From: Nilaparvata lugens | Taxonomy: Eukaryota; Arthropoda; Insecta; Hemiptera; Delphacidae | Length of the DNA stretch: 64,000 nucleotides | Assembly (NCBI RefSeq): GCF_014356525.2 | Contig: NC_052510.1 | Coordinates: 13,998,778-14,062,777, forward strand | Reading direction: 5' to 3' | In this document: piece after piece, positions 22,500 through 34,395 of the stretch | Position numbering within the stretch: the first letter of the stretch is position 1 | How the letters are laid out: each line of letters starts with the position of its first letter | The notes under the pieces: model-generated | The model's database searches: none | The model's input: the letters and a program-made list of their open reading frames with translations, nothing else | Told to the model about the DNA's origin: nothing | Position numbers and translations under genes: made by a program

Positions 22500-23115
22500 G
22501 GACGTTATAGTAGTGGTAGATAATCATGCGCTAATTCTGAATGGACTGACATTTAACTTTATTAGAGGGAACACTTTCGAGTAACAATTCGAACCTCTCG
22601 AACTGATTGAGACCTTTGATTCAGAATCTATTTCATCATATAAGATGGCAGGAATTGTTTCTGTTCTGGAAGAAATTACCGAATAATTGTGATCGAATCA
22701 TCAAATAGGTAATTTTTTTACAATAACTTAACCCTCTATCCCAGTGAAACTGCTTCAAGCCAACCTCAAAAAAGCAAAAATATCATGATAGTAGTCAAAG
22801 TTTAATAAGCCAATTTTATTGGATATGGTAGTAGTGGTAATTCATGCAATAATTTCCGTGTGAACTAACATTGAACATTTAATAGATTGATCACTCTACA
22901 GTATCAATTCGAAGCTCCTGAACTAATAAAGTCTTCTAATTCAGAATCTATTTCATCATATATTAGAGGAAGGAAGTCCTATTCCTTTTCGTTCTCAAAT
23001 AAATTACCACAAGAATCAGATTGAATCATCAAATAGGTAATCTTACCACGAAAACTCAACCCTTTATCCCGCTGACACTGCTTCAAACCAACCTCACAAA
23101 AACCAAATATCACCC
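22500..23115. repeat. Diverged ~325 bp tandem duplication
   Basis: TAGTAGTGGTA at 22508 and 22829, CAGAATCTATTTCATCATAT in both copies, GAATCATCAAATAGGTAAT in both, and the CTGCTTCAARCCAACCTC block at the end of both. It has diverged well beyond the 253 bp duplication at 53.5 kb, so it is older. Confidence 0.88.
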
Positions 23116-23301
23116 CAACAAATATTTGCCTTCTATGTGCAGTATAATACCTGAGCAGTACACAGTAGTTACAGAAGGAAGCTGCAAGATTAAGATCACG
23201 GATACCGTGGATAGACCCAATCAGATGTTGCAATAGCAGTAGCACTACCTGGTCTCCCTGTAAGCAACAAAGGCTTACAACCCTTTCCATGGTAACCAAC
23301 T

Positions 23302-23465
23302 GGAGATTCACTCCAATCTGTCAGATTTCCTTATGAGTAGCATTTGCTCTTTCCATTCACACAATGCTGACTGGTAATGAACACTTCTCCCAAGGTGAGA
23401 TTCTCTTTAATCTGTCAGTATTCCTTATGGATAACATAGAAGCCTCCCGTTTAACCAATGCTGAC
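23302..23465. repeat. Two short CTGTCAG-type elements side by side
   Basis: GATTCACTCCAATCTGTCAG at about 23307 and GATTCTCTTTAATCTGTCAG at about 23397, each followed by TTCCTTATG and ending in AATGCTGACT. They are members of the family seen at 1829, 57878 and 59745. Confidence 0.6.
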
Positions 23466-23559
23466 TCTCTCTGTTGAAGGCTTACAAGGACAGGGTACAA
23501 CTCACACCCATCTATTACAGCCGAATCCTCCTGTTGCTTGCTTTGCTCCATTTATCCTT

Positions 23560-24500
23560 CTCCATTCCTCCATTTCCCTTTTTCTCCATCTGCGACCACT
23601 TGGAGCACCTCCTGACAGACTCGCTGTCATTATCCACCTCATGCTGTCAAGACGGCGCCAAATGAGATCTTCGCTATTTATGGTAACTCGCGGCTTCTTA
23701 CTCACACCTCAGACGTACACCCTCAGACGGTCTCCTCATTCTTGTCTTTGTACTCCCTCTCCTCTCAAAGACTGGTCTCTCTTCTTCTCCCTTTGCCTCC
23801 ACTCTTCTCTTTCAATCTATTTCTGCGTTTACCTCTTCATCCTCGTCCCCTCTTACTCCTCCTCCTGTGACCTTCCACCTTCCATCCTTGTCTTCGTCTT
23901 CCCTCTCCCTCCAAAAACTGGTCTCTCTTCTTCTTCCTCTTCCTCCACTTCTCTCTTGCAATCTATTTATTCGTTTACCTACTTCTCCTCCCCCTACTCC
24001 TCCTCGTCCTCCTCCTTTTTCTTCTTCTCCTCCACCTGTCACCTACCACTTTCCATCCTTGTCTTCGTCTTCCCTCTCCCTCCAAAAACTGGTATCTCTT
24101 CTCCTTCCTCAACACCACTACTCTCAAAGACTGCTCCTTCGTTTTCCTCCGTATCAACCTTCCACATTCTTCTTCCTCTATCCTCATCTTCTTTTTCAGT
24201 CCAGCTTCTTACTCCATTCTCGTTCCTCCTTTAAAACCTCGCCTTTGTCCTTTCTCGCGCAATATTCCATTATCTCTTTCTTCTTCAGTCTTGAAATGTG
24301 TCTTCACTATGCTATCTTCTCTCTATGTTATCACTTTCTTTTTCTTACTCCTTCTTTCTAACTTCAGCTCCTTTGTCACACTCATTCTTCCCTTCTTAGG
24401 CTCCATACTGTCTTTCTTCTTTTAGCTTCTTCAACACTCATGTTTTCTTACGCTAGCTTTGTCTCTTTTCTTTCCACTTTCTCGTCCCTCTTTAATCAAA
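23560..24500. repeat. Pyrimidine-rich block with ~150-170 bp internal repeats
   Basis: The plus strand is almost all C and T. CATYCTTGTCTTYGT and CTCTCCCTCCAAAAACTGG blocks recur near 23737, 23883 and 24053. The open frames here (up to 258 codons) are Ser/Leu/Pro-rich, exist in several frames at once and differ little in character, so I do not call a gene. Confidence 0.85.
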
Positions 24501-24689
24501 CACGTTTTTCAGTGTTTACGAGTTTGTGTTTCTTGAATAGTTCCAAATTTCTTGAATAACACAATATTATTCGTTAAAAGTGGTAATTGAGTGGAATATT
24601 TATAATTAATTTATCAATTTAAGCCATCTAAGTTCAAAATTAATAGTTTTAATGTTTATTTTGGACCAAAATTTTATAAAAATTGTATA

Positions 24690-24835
24690 CGTGAAAATTC
24701 TAACCTTATCTTGGACTTTGTCACCTATAAATTTGGAAGAAAAATAGCACAAGGACTACCTTATTATTTTATCTGCCAATGTTATAACATTAGTGTTATT
24801 TGCATTGTAAATAAATAAATAAATAAATAAATGTC
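24690..24835 (+). repeat. Retroposon 3' tail, TCACCTATAAATTTGG family
   Basis: TCTAACCTTATCTTGGACTT, TCACCTATAAATTTGGAAG, CACAAGGACTACCTTATTAT, GCATTGTAAATAAATAAATA. Two other copies lie at 34242-34395 (minus) and 59185-59320 (plus). Ending in tetranucleotide AATA repeats fits the 3' end of a non-LTR element. Confidence 0.75.
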
Positions 24836-25330
24836 TCTTCTCCTCCTTCTCTTTCCCCTCCATTCACTCCTCTTTCTTCTGCTTCTTCTTTGCCTTCTCT
24901 TTCCTCTTCTTCACCCACTCCTTTTTCTTCTTCTTAACTCCTTTTTCCTTCACTTAACCACTCTACCTCTCACTCACCTATCAACCTCTTACTCACTCAC
25001 ACGATGAGGTGGAACATTATGTGTCCTCCTCAACATTACCTATCATTCCGTTTCCATCTATGTTCTTCCATTTTTTCCATCCTCCTACCTTGAACACTCT
25101 CTCTATACTTCTTGCACCCTATTCCTCCTTCTATCACATAGAGAACTCCCTCTTCTGCTAGCTGCCTTTCTTACTTATTCTCCTCCAACATTTCTCTCTC
25201 TCTCTTCCCCTTTTACATAAATCTCTTCCTCATCATTTTACTCCATCTTCTTCCTCCTCTTTCTTTCTTCTCTCTACCACTCCACCACCTTCCCTATCTT
25301 TCTCGCTCACCCACTGAGATGAAGCATTTC
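24836..25330. repeat. Second pyrimidine-rich block
   Basis: Runs of CTTCTTC, CTCCTT and CACTC on the plus strand. It begins directly after the AATA tail. Confidence 0.8.
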
Positions 25331-28300
25331 TGCTGCTTCTTCCTCACCAACGCCCGTCCTCGCACGAAATATCAAATCACACCGTGGATATAATATCAAA
25401 AAATTAATATCGGGCCCACATCACACAGCGGCTGAGTGCCTTTAACCACGCATGATATATTGTCGATTTATGAAAACGGAGTTGACGCTCCATGAAGAGT
25501 CTAAAGCTATTTCTTTCGGGGTTTAAATATGCAGATATTCATTTATTCTTCAGCTTTTGGCTCATTGCATTGAATTACTTCTTTTCACGCTCTCTTATTT
25601 CTCTACATATTTCCACTGTTTAGATGAATAATGTCCTTTTTCAAGACACCGGAGTTAGACCATGGAATGTATAGTGGAAGAGTAAAAAATATCAAGTTTT
25701 GGCACTAGAAAATGTGAATGTAATCTACTCGCTTCCATCTATCACTATATCACGTATCCCTTACTTTTCACACCATCTGTCACTAAATCTGTCACTATGC
25801 GATTCGCAGGTTTATATTTTCCATAAAACTTGAATTTCCAAATCTCTCCTCTTCAGGAATTTCTTTTTCTATTCACTTTTCCATGATCGCTATTAACTCC
25901 TCGTTCTTAAATTCATCCATCAGATCTATAATTACAAATCAATTCTCATAATTCAATTAATCTGCAAACATTTCATTCTTATTGATTTTGTGAACGAATT
26001 TGATCCAGAGACTATCTAGGAAAGAATTATCCTCACAATATCAATTAATCGAAGAATCAAATGGACAGTTGATAATGGATACAAAATACCTTATAATTCG
26101 TCGATTATAATTTTAACCTCCAAAATTTCAACCCAACAAAGATAATTCTATTCCATCAATTCGCGGAACTTTACGAGGTGTGTTGCCAAACTGGCACGAC
26201 AGATAGGGCGCTTTATGTCATTGAAACTGGGCTCCCATTCACCGGTCGTGACACGCTGTTCTGCCTCCACCTTCGCTTTCGCTAATTGAAATGTGATGCT
26301 AATAAATGTCTTTTGACGCGTTCTATCAGCATCAGACTGTAGCATCAGTTAATTTACAATTGCATTTACATACCGCAACATCATAATCTACTCGTAGCTA
26401 TCTAGGTCACACAGTCACGGCTACAAGGAACATAATTTACATTCATGAAAAATTTATTACGTCCACTCCAGGTTGATTAATTTCATTATTAGATCGCGTT
26501 TGTGCAGCTACAGTGTATGAGTCACCTCAATGTAGAATTTGCCTCGAAGTCATTCATGTGAAGTGAGAAAATTCAGTGAAGAGAAGAATATTGTTTATCT
26601 CATGAAGCTCCCGTTTACCTGGGTGTGTTTCATTGATGAAAACCAGGAAAATATTAGTGCACGCAATAAAGTCAACAACAGACATACCGTACTCAGATAA
26701 GCAAAGTCCATCATTCATTTCATTCTCATTATGCGAAATATCATTTTTCAATCAAGGAATGAAAGCAATTAGTAGAAAGCTCATTTCAATGCTAGCTATA
26801 GAAGGCTCAGAAATTTCGATCAAGGTATAATGAAATCAACACGCAATTCTGGACTGATAGCGTGAAATATTATAAATTAAATTGAGAAGGAATTTCATAA
26901 ATTATCACTCATCCGTCATGAATATCATTTTCAAAGTACAAAGTTATCTTCATTCAACTTGAGGAAAAGTATCAGTAATTTTTCATATTAGGAAACTGAG
27001 TGTACAATAAAGTTAATTGGAAATGGACACCCTTCGCCAAGCATGATACTGAGAATGAAAAAGAAAGATATTATATATTGTCAAATTCTACAGTTTTATT
27101 TGGTAAAGGACCATGGCTTCGTGACCAAACACGTCACATTCTCATGATACTCAGCATTCGATTTGTGGGTAGGCAATGGAAGTAAAGATAAGATGAATGT
27201 ATTCAAATTGCTATGTGGATTCTAACCCACTGGAAGTATTCTATAAGTTTGAGTTAGTGAACCAGGCATTAGAATTGAACACTCTTCCAGAGGAAACTCA
27301 GGCGATCATCAATCTGCAATTCGCTATAAAATAGCTCACAATTAAAACTCATGACTTGATAATCAATCTGTAATGTTCGGATTCTAAATAGATCCTCCCG
27401 ATACTATATCGGGATAGTTTCAGGTGTCACAGCTATCAACATAACGAACATTCAATAACAAACTTCATACAGTTTATCTGTTTCCTCTGGAAAACTTGAT
27501 GAAAAATAGCTATCACCACAGAGTTAAGAAGACTGGACTGTTTATTACTATGCTATCACTCAATTTTCTAACAAATATTATTAAAAATTGTTTTGTTGGA
27601 ATAATCCATGAAAGTAACCGATAACAAGATCATGAAAACACATTTTCAAAATCAAACTCAATGAACTACTTAAAAAAACATTGGATGAAATATCATAAAA
27701 ATTACAATTCACTCAATGTCCTAGTAAATTTCCTAATATTGATAGTCCAAAAATTTATAACCGATAAGAATTTCTTGAAAAACCTACGCAAAATTGAACT
27801 AGACAGGTTTCTAGTTGAAACCCTATCAAATGGAATCATAGCATTGAAAGTAAAAAAAATATATAACCTATAACAATTGAACTCAATGGGTTTCTTTTTG
27901 AAAACTAGTGAGTTTAGTCATAAAAGCATTCACAGTTACACGCAGTCAAAAGTAACCGAAGAAAGCAGCGATCCGATAGAAACACCTCTATTCAGCGTTC
28001 GGTAAGTGATTGGAGTTGAAAGCCAATGCAGGGTGAAATCGTCTCTTTTCTAGTGGAAATTCATGGGTAGCAGGTCGCAAAGCCATAGTAGGAGGGGATG
28101 GGTTAGATGGTGGAGAGGGGGAAAAGGCTAGTTGGAAAGATCTCTGCTCCAATAGTCTGGAAAACAACAGGTACGGATTGATTTCCATTCTAATAGGAAA
28201 GCTGGTTGGTTGGCTGGCATACTTCCACCTCACTCATTCCGCAAAGAAGCAGCTCTTTTCTGTCAGATGAGAATCACTGAATCAGTTGCCGCGCTAGAAT

Positions 28301-28515
28301 TACTGTTTCAACGCTATCAGTGACAGAGAATGATCAGCTTCTGTTTGTTTTATTCAATAGATTAACAATTATTGGAGCCACGTCTCTTGTTTGCATTGGG
28401 CAATACGGCTCTTCTTATCTAAACTTTGATTCAAGGTGCTATCGCAGATTAACTCGTTGTTACAGTACTATACTGGTTTATACTGGTTTTTCCGTGGAAG
28501 TGATCATGATTGATC

Positions 28516-28517
<2 letters not shown>
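25331..28517. other. Unassigned AT-rich sequence, 3.2 kb
   Basis: A small palindrome CCCGATACTATATCGGG lies near 27397. A 65-codon minus frame at 26148-26345 sits in slightly GC-richer sequence but shows no recognisable family. No gene is called. Confidence 0.5.
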
Positions 28518-28546
<29 letters not shown>

Positions 28547-28617
28547 CTTCTTCTTCTTCTTCTTCTTCTTCTTCTTCTTCTCTTCTTCTTCTTCTTCTTC
28601 TTCTTCTTCTTCTTCTT
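28518..28617. repeat. (TTC)n microsatellite
   Basis: About 33 TTC units, interrupted once by a lost T (CTTCTCTTC) near 28580. The poly-Phe, poly-Ser, poly-Lys and poly-Glu open frames across it are artefacts of the run. Confidence 0.97.
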
Positions 28618-29537
28618 TTGATGAAGTATTGTTCATTATTGTTTGATGATGTATACTCTGACAATTGTATATTATCAGATAATCTGATGAGAATGATTGT
28701 AATGTAATGATAAACACAGATAATGTTGTAGTTGTATATGGTATAAACACAAAAATGGTTGGTTGTAATGTATATACATACATGTAAGCTGTTCAATTAC
28801 TTGCTATTTCCTCCATCAATACATTCTTTACACTGACACATCCTTTCCTCAAAGATATTCGTTACTGAAAATCTGAATACTGTGCAGAGAATGTATTCAC
28901 TCCCAATTAAAAATTATCTTGCATAGTGTATGTTCAACACGATGTGGCTGCATCATTCCAATAGAAAACTTATTCAGGTTTTTTTCAGGCTGCAAATAAC
29001 AACTTCCATAACAACTTTTTTGTGGCTGAATAATGATACCATGAAATAGACTCAATCCGCTCAAACTCTGATCCTATTCACGCGCCTCTCTATTCGGAAA
29101 AGGCCGAACGGGCGGATCTGATTGGTGGTGTTTTTCTATTGTTTTGAACGTAACGAGCGATGCATTCCCCCTCCAATCCAACCCCCCTCCGGCCACTGCC
29201 ATTCAAATCGCGAAGTGCAAATCGGTGTAGCATCGCCGCCACCAAATCGATGCTCCAACAACCGAATCACGTCCAAAAATAGTGCACCTGAGTGAGAATC
29301 TATTGGAGTTGAGCGTTGATTCAACGTACTAGTTTCAGTGAACTGCTTTTGGCCATCAACTATCAACTGTTCACCTGATTTGATCATGTTCGAACAATAG
29401 ACACCGGAAATGAAGAGTTCGAAGCATGTTGTGTTGAAATAAATATTAGAAGGGTGCTATAAATTTCAATTTTCAAAACATATAGTTTAATGAATTCGTA
29501 AGAAATGTTCATCAACTACTAGTTGATTCTCTAGCGA
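28618..29537. other. Unassigned sequence with a GC-richer patch
   Basis: 29080-29280 is richer in G+C and CpG than its surroundings (for example CGAACGGGCGGATC and CATCGCCGCCACC). It could mark an upstream regulatory or 5' exon region, but no promoter element is identifiable. Confidence 0.4.
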
Positions 29538-29684
29538 ATGAATGGATCAACAGTTCATCAACTAGTTGAATTCTATATTGAAAAACAGTTGCATTCAGTT
29601 GACGTTGAAACCGTCAACGACCTATCACTTTTGGGAGGCCATGGATGCATCCTTCGCTTGATACAATCAAGTCTGTACTCGGAG
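29538..29684 (+). CDS. Candidate coding exon, unrecognised
   Basis: An ATG at 29538 opens 49 codons ending ...LIQSSLYSE, directly followed by GAG|GTAAGT, a strong match to the insect splice-donor consensus, in phase 0. The open frame runs on to 29906 as a hydrophobic, less protein-like stretch, which is what intron read-through would look like. I recognise no domain. No upstream promoter or downstream acceptor could be linked. It may equally be a chance open frame. Confidence 0.2.
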
Positions 29685-30358
29685 GTAAGTGTGCCGGTAC
29701 TGAGGAAATTTACAGTTCTTTTCCACATTGCGACAGCGCTTTTATCTAGTTTGAAACGAACACTATTATTTATCCTGACAGTTCTCCTAGTTTCGGCTCC
29801 CCTGGTGCTACTAGCGTTTCACCTCATTTTTCACTCTGAATCTTTTATTTTCTCAGTTACCCACGAGGTGGATATCATCAATTTCAAGTTATACAGTTGG
29901 AAGTAAACAATAATTCCTGAGCAAATGTGGGAGATGTTTTCCGAAGTATCGTTCTTGAACAACTGGGAGAACGAAGGGTGTATATTTTATCACGTTTAAC
30001 TTTTGATAGTTCAACAATTTTCATAAGTTTACTATTGGATACTAGTAAAAAAATCATTCTTGAACAAGTGTCATGTCAAGCTTTGAAAATAATTATACTA
30101 AAAAGTATACCACAGAATATATACATAGATTACTCATGCATGTTCTTCATTGGTTGATGGTTGAAGAAAGCACTCTCAAAAAAAAATTGATTCTAAACAG
30201 AGACAAAAGCCTGAAATAGGAGAGATTGAAGAATATAATGAACTGAATACATTTTGAAGTGTGTATCACGTATCACACTAGTTTGTGAAAAATAAGCACT
30301 TCATTGTTTTGATTACCCATGTTTGTACAAATGATTTTCCTCAAAAGGTGTCTTTATT
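29685..30358. other. Unassigned sequence
   Basis: Nothing recognised apart from the open-frame continuation noted for 29538-29684. Confidence 0.45.
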
Positions 30359-30758
30359 GACCGAGTGAAGTGAGGTCCAAGATTCAAGTCGACGGTTTGG
30401 CATTTCTCTTAATGTTTAAATGTTTATATGTTGCGCATTTACGGCGAAACGCGGTAATAGATTTTCATGAAATTCGACAGGTACGTTCCTTTTTAATTGC
30501 GCGTCGACGTATGTACAAGGTTTTTGGAAATTTTGCAATTCAAGAATAATATAAAAGGAAAAAGGAGCCTCCTTCATTCGCCAATATTAGAGTAAAAATC
30601 AGACTACAGAATTATTCATCATAAATAAGCTGACAAGTGATTACACAGATGTGTGGAGGAGCCAGTCTATTTCTGTATTTCCATAAGGTCTATAGTTTCA
30701 ATCAGGTACTTGTGGATGAGAATACTGCGTGAGGTCTACTGTTCACAGAACTACTAGT
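30359..30758 (+). repeat. Dispersed repeat, 400 bp
   Basis: Begins GACCGAGTGAAGTGAGGTCC and ends GTTCACAGAACTACTAGT. It is homologous in inverted orientation to 21701-22462. It includes GGCATTTCTCTTAATGTTTA and the TTAATTGCGCGTCGACG block. Confidence 0.75.
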
Positions 30759-32197
30759 ATTAAAAAAATACATGAATGGGGAATAGAAAGTTCGCGACTG
30801 CGTTCTTCATTGAGCTATCGGGCGAGGAGCTTCACATATTCACATATTTTGTATCATTGGTTATCATTTAATGGATTAATGAATATTGTTTTAGGAGAAT
30901 AACGCAGAAGGCGAATAGAATTCATTAAAATGTGAATTTCACATTCATCTCATTCATTAATGAGGAGGTTTTGAAACATGTTTCTTCGAATAGAATCTTG
31001 CACTCTAGAAATAACAGTAACTTGTAATAATCTCATTTCTTTGTAATAACTCAGCATATTTTTTTAAACTGTTGAGAACTATACAGTCTAGTCACGATAA
31101 GTGACTGTCTATAGCAGTCAATGAGGAGCAACAAAATCTAGCTTGCTTCATATTTTATACTGACCGTTCTTCGATAGGACTCTATTACACTGTTGATAAA
31201 AACTGAGAATCATTATGGTTGGGAATTAGAAACTTGAATGACGGATAGATTGAGGACAGTGTAAATTTGATGTGGAACTAATGAAAGATGAATAGACATA
31301 GAATTGGTAACCTCGTTGATTTGAGTGGTAGAGAGAATAACATTCAAGTCTTGACTCTGCTAGAATAAAATTTCAAGAAAAGGGTGAAGGAATGAAGTAA
31401 GATGACGTTCATGAAATGGAATACATGCTACAAATGTCACGGTATAATATGAAGGGAGCTATGAACATGTAGGAAAAAGTACTGAAAGACGTTGAAAAAA
31501 TAGAACTAGTAAAAGTACTCGAAAGACAGAGTTGAAGTTGAACTCGTATAGCTGAAGATGTGAAGAAGGATGGAGACTACGAAGCGTGAGCTGTGATGAA
31601 GGGAGACAGGGAGCAGGAAAGGGCATGTTTGGAGAGGAAAAAGGATTTCTCCAGGACTGGCTGATCGATTCCCTGGAGTCCAGAAGAGATGACTTGTATA
31701 TAGAAGTTTGTTTTGGCTCGACGAGATGAGAAAGAAGACGAACTGAGACCGTACGTGACAGGCCGATGGCCGAGCGAGCCCGAGCCTCCCCGAGCCTCTT
31801 TCTCGAGCCTTGAGTCTTACTCGCTGCCGCCACTATTTTTCACAACTGTAACATGAAAGTTTCAATACAATACCGTTCATAACCCGGCTGCTAAATCGGA
31901 ATCTATAAACGAGGCAGACGGCCCATGAATATTTTATTGCACTCCTGTGGGGAATGCTTGTACTGAACATCCATCTTAAAACATGAGACTGATGGAAATG
32001 CTAGTCTGTATGGGCTGCTAACGCTTCAGCTGTGCTAAGAAAAACTGCATCACCGAAGAAGTTCTGGAAGATATATTGCTTGAGAATTCCGAAGCATAGT
32101 ACCTACTTTTTATGAAACTTCATAGCATGTATTGAAGTTTAAATACTTGCATAACATATGTTATAAATGTTTGAATAGTTGCTTTGCAGCATATTAA
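30759..32197. other. Unassigned sequence
   Basis: 31540-31830 is GC-richer and open on the minus strand for 124 codons (Ser/Arg/Leu-rich, starting MAAASKTQGSRKRLGEAR). I recognise no family, see no splice signals that would make it convincing, and do not call a gene. Confidence 0.45.
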
Positions 32198-32417
32198 GGT
32201 TCGTACAGACTCTTATGCGCCACGAACACACGAATTTCTCTTTTGATCAGCTGATGTTATGCTTATCATATTTGTATTTGTACAGAAACATTAGGATACA
32301 GATATATTAAGCATCAGCTGATAGAAAAACGATATGATAGAAGATGATATGATAGGATAGCATCAGCTGATGAAAAGCGAAATGCTCGTGTTTGTGGCGC
32401 TTAAGTCTGTGTGCACC
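32198..32417. mobile_element. TTAA-type MITE, member 2 (220 bp)
   Basis: The left end GGTTCGTACAGACTCTTATG and the right end TTAAGTCTGTGTGCACC are inverted copies. Both sides continue into GCGCCACRAACACACGA-like sequence, and CATCAGCTGAT appears inside on both halves. The flanks are TTAA and TCAA. It shares its ends with 19478-19656 and shares ends plus subterminal sequence with 50523-50664. Confidence 0.78.
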
Positions 32418-33546
32418 TCAATACTCAGTAATTACGGTAAATAACAGATAATACTGTATAAATAATCCTATTTTCAATGTTATTAACAAAAAAGGTATTT
32501 ATTTCGTCTGCTACCGTTGATCCACAAGAAATAAAGAATACTTGCTATCAAACCAAAACTGTTGACGGTTCAATTAAAATTTAGAAACTCACTTCACTAT
32601 AAATTCAGAAACTGTAGTTAAAGACAACTGATACAGGTTTACTTAAACAGTATCTCCACTTATTTGTTTTCTGTATAGGGCTACTTTTTATAGAAATAGA
32701 AAGAAAAATAAAAATCTCAGTACCCTTTATGAAGGGTACAACACAACATGTTTCGGACATTGATGCCATTTCCAAGTGATAGTATCTTCACTTTATGATA
32801 TAGTTGAATGGTTACAATACTGTCATGTTTTTACGAGTAGTTACCACTTGTACTAAAGGAATGCGAACGATCATGTTACTGACGTTGGATGGATGTCAAA
32901 ATCCTCATAATACGTTTCCGTATCCTGCAACAACTCATTTAGCTTCATTCTATCTATAAACTTCCGACAAGACATTAATTGTCAAGGCCTATTCGAATTC
33001 TTGTTTTACACTGAAGTGCAAATGATCACAATACTGAAGTTGAATAAGTGTCAAAACTAGCCCCGTAAAATAATACTCTTCTCGCCACCCACATCCTACC
33101 CAACAACAAACACTCACGCTGTTCTTGAGAACGAATACAGTTCAATTCACTCCAATCGAAAATAGAGGAGTGTAAAAGATGGCTATCGTAGGAAAGTCAC
33201 TGAATGTCAAAGCGTCGTTATTTTGCAAGATAGACTGTAATATTCGCCCGGAATAGTTTAGTCAGTCCGGCAGCTTCCTGTCCGAGAAGAGCGAAGTTCC
33301 TTGGCATGTCATAGTGAATTTTCTGTTGGATTACTTATGGTGCACTCTACTCGATTTTCCAGTGGGCTGCGTCTCTCAAAATAGCTTCCTGAATACTTCA
33401 GTAGCATCTGTCCAAATAGCTCCTCGGTTATGCTCCTTTGTTGAGGAATCTATCTCTCCAACCGCACTCCACCACTAACTGCGATACGTCTTCGCGGTAT
33501 TCAACAGATAGCTTCTGCTATTTGAATGGAATGTGCCAGTACAGTC
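32418..33546. other. Unassigned sequence
   Basis: 33060-33500 is less AT-rich than average, but no frame or signal stands out. Confidence 0.45.
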
Positions 33547-33640
33547 CTTTGAATCACATAAAATAACACTATCAGCTTTTTCGACTTTGATATTCTTTTC
33601 AGATGCAAAAGCTGAAAGTGTTATTTTATGTGATTCAAAG
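33547..33640. repeat. Long hairpin, 34 bp stem
   Basis: CTTTGAATCACATAAAATAA at 33547 pairs with TTATTTTATGTGATTCAAAG ending at 33640. The arms are 34 nt with one mismatch and the loop is 26 nt. Confidence 0.92.
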
Positions 33641-33818
33641 TAGAATTCAATATTCTCTGCTATTATTCATATCTATTTACACTAGATATTATTTTTATCT
33701 ATTATAGATATTATTTCGTCGATTTACAATAATAGCAGAGAATACTTAAATTTTCAGAGAATATTTAATTCTACTTTATTCTCAGAGAATATTTAAACTC
33801 TCTGCTCAATAGCAGAGA
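33641..33818. repeat. Nested inverted repeats adjoining the hairpin
   Basis: TAGAATTCAATATTCTCTG (33641-33659) pairs with CAGAGAATATTTAATTCTA (33757-33775). Inside these, TATTCTCTGCTATTATT (33651) pairs with AATAATAGCAGAGAATA (33728-33744). CTCTGCTCAATAGCAGAG at about 33800 forms a further small hairpin. Confidence 0.85.
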
Positions 33819-34241
33819 ATACTCTTATGGATTAGTACTTCAATAGTAAGGTGTCTTCTGGAACTGTTAAATTAATAGGACTTAATAGAACAGTGAAAAC
33901 TTTATTCTATTGTAATCTTGATATCAAATTGTGGATACTCAATCGATCGGATTTGACAAGGATCTATAACTCTAGTTTATAAGTTTTATTTATTTTAGGA
34001 TCAATGGTACTTTTTCAGTTGTCAATTTGATTAATTCATTGAGAACCTAACGATGATTTTTTAGAGATTGATGGAAAAATCTTTCATATCATGTAGGATT
34101 CCAAAGTCAAGTTCTCTCATTAGTTTTAGAAACCCACTACAAAACTTCAGGGAGCTTTTCATTGAGAAAAACAAGTGAAAATGATACGGGGCAGAAATAA
34201 AGAACAACTGCTATAGCTTATCAATCACTAAACAAGTTCCT
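33819..34241. other. Unassigned sequence
   Basis: Nothing recognised. Confidence 0.5.
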
Positions 34242-34395
34242 TCATAATTTTTTTTCATTATTTATTTACAACGCAAATGACAATAATGTAATAACATTGG
34301 TAGATAGAATAATAAGGTAGTCCTTGTCCTATTTTTCTTCCAAATTTATAGGTGACTACTACCAATGTGAGGTTAGAGTTTAACGTCTACAATAA
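34242..34395 (-). repeat. Retroposon 3' tail, TCACCTATAAATTTGG family
   Basis: Reverse-complement copy of 24690-24835: it begins TTATTTATTTACAACGCAAA and passes through ATAAGGTAGTCCTTGTCCTA and CCAAATTTATAGGTGACTA. Confidence 0.75.

Noticed and set aside
23458..24361. Overlapping plus-strand open frames of 164-258 codons
   Set aside because: They lie in CT-rich repeats, are open in more than one frame, and have only Ser/Leu/Pro/Phe composition.
23458..25330. CRISPR-like or satellite array
   Set aside because: The repeats are long, diverged and low complexity; there is no short exact repeat with unique spacers.
26148..26345. 65-codon minus frame with a charged, globular-looking composition
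   Set aside because: Too short without splice or homology support.
28320..28796. Open frames with poly-Phe, poly-Ser, poly-Glu, poly-Lys
   Set aside because: Read-through of the (TTC)n microsatellite.
31459..31833. 124-codon minus frame in GC-richer sequence
   Set aside because: Basic N-terminus and hydrophobic C-terminus, but no recognisable domain, splice context or conservation evidence.
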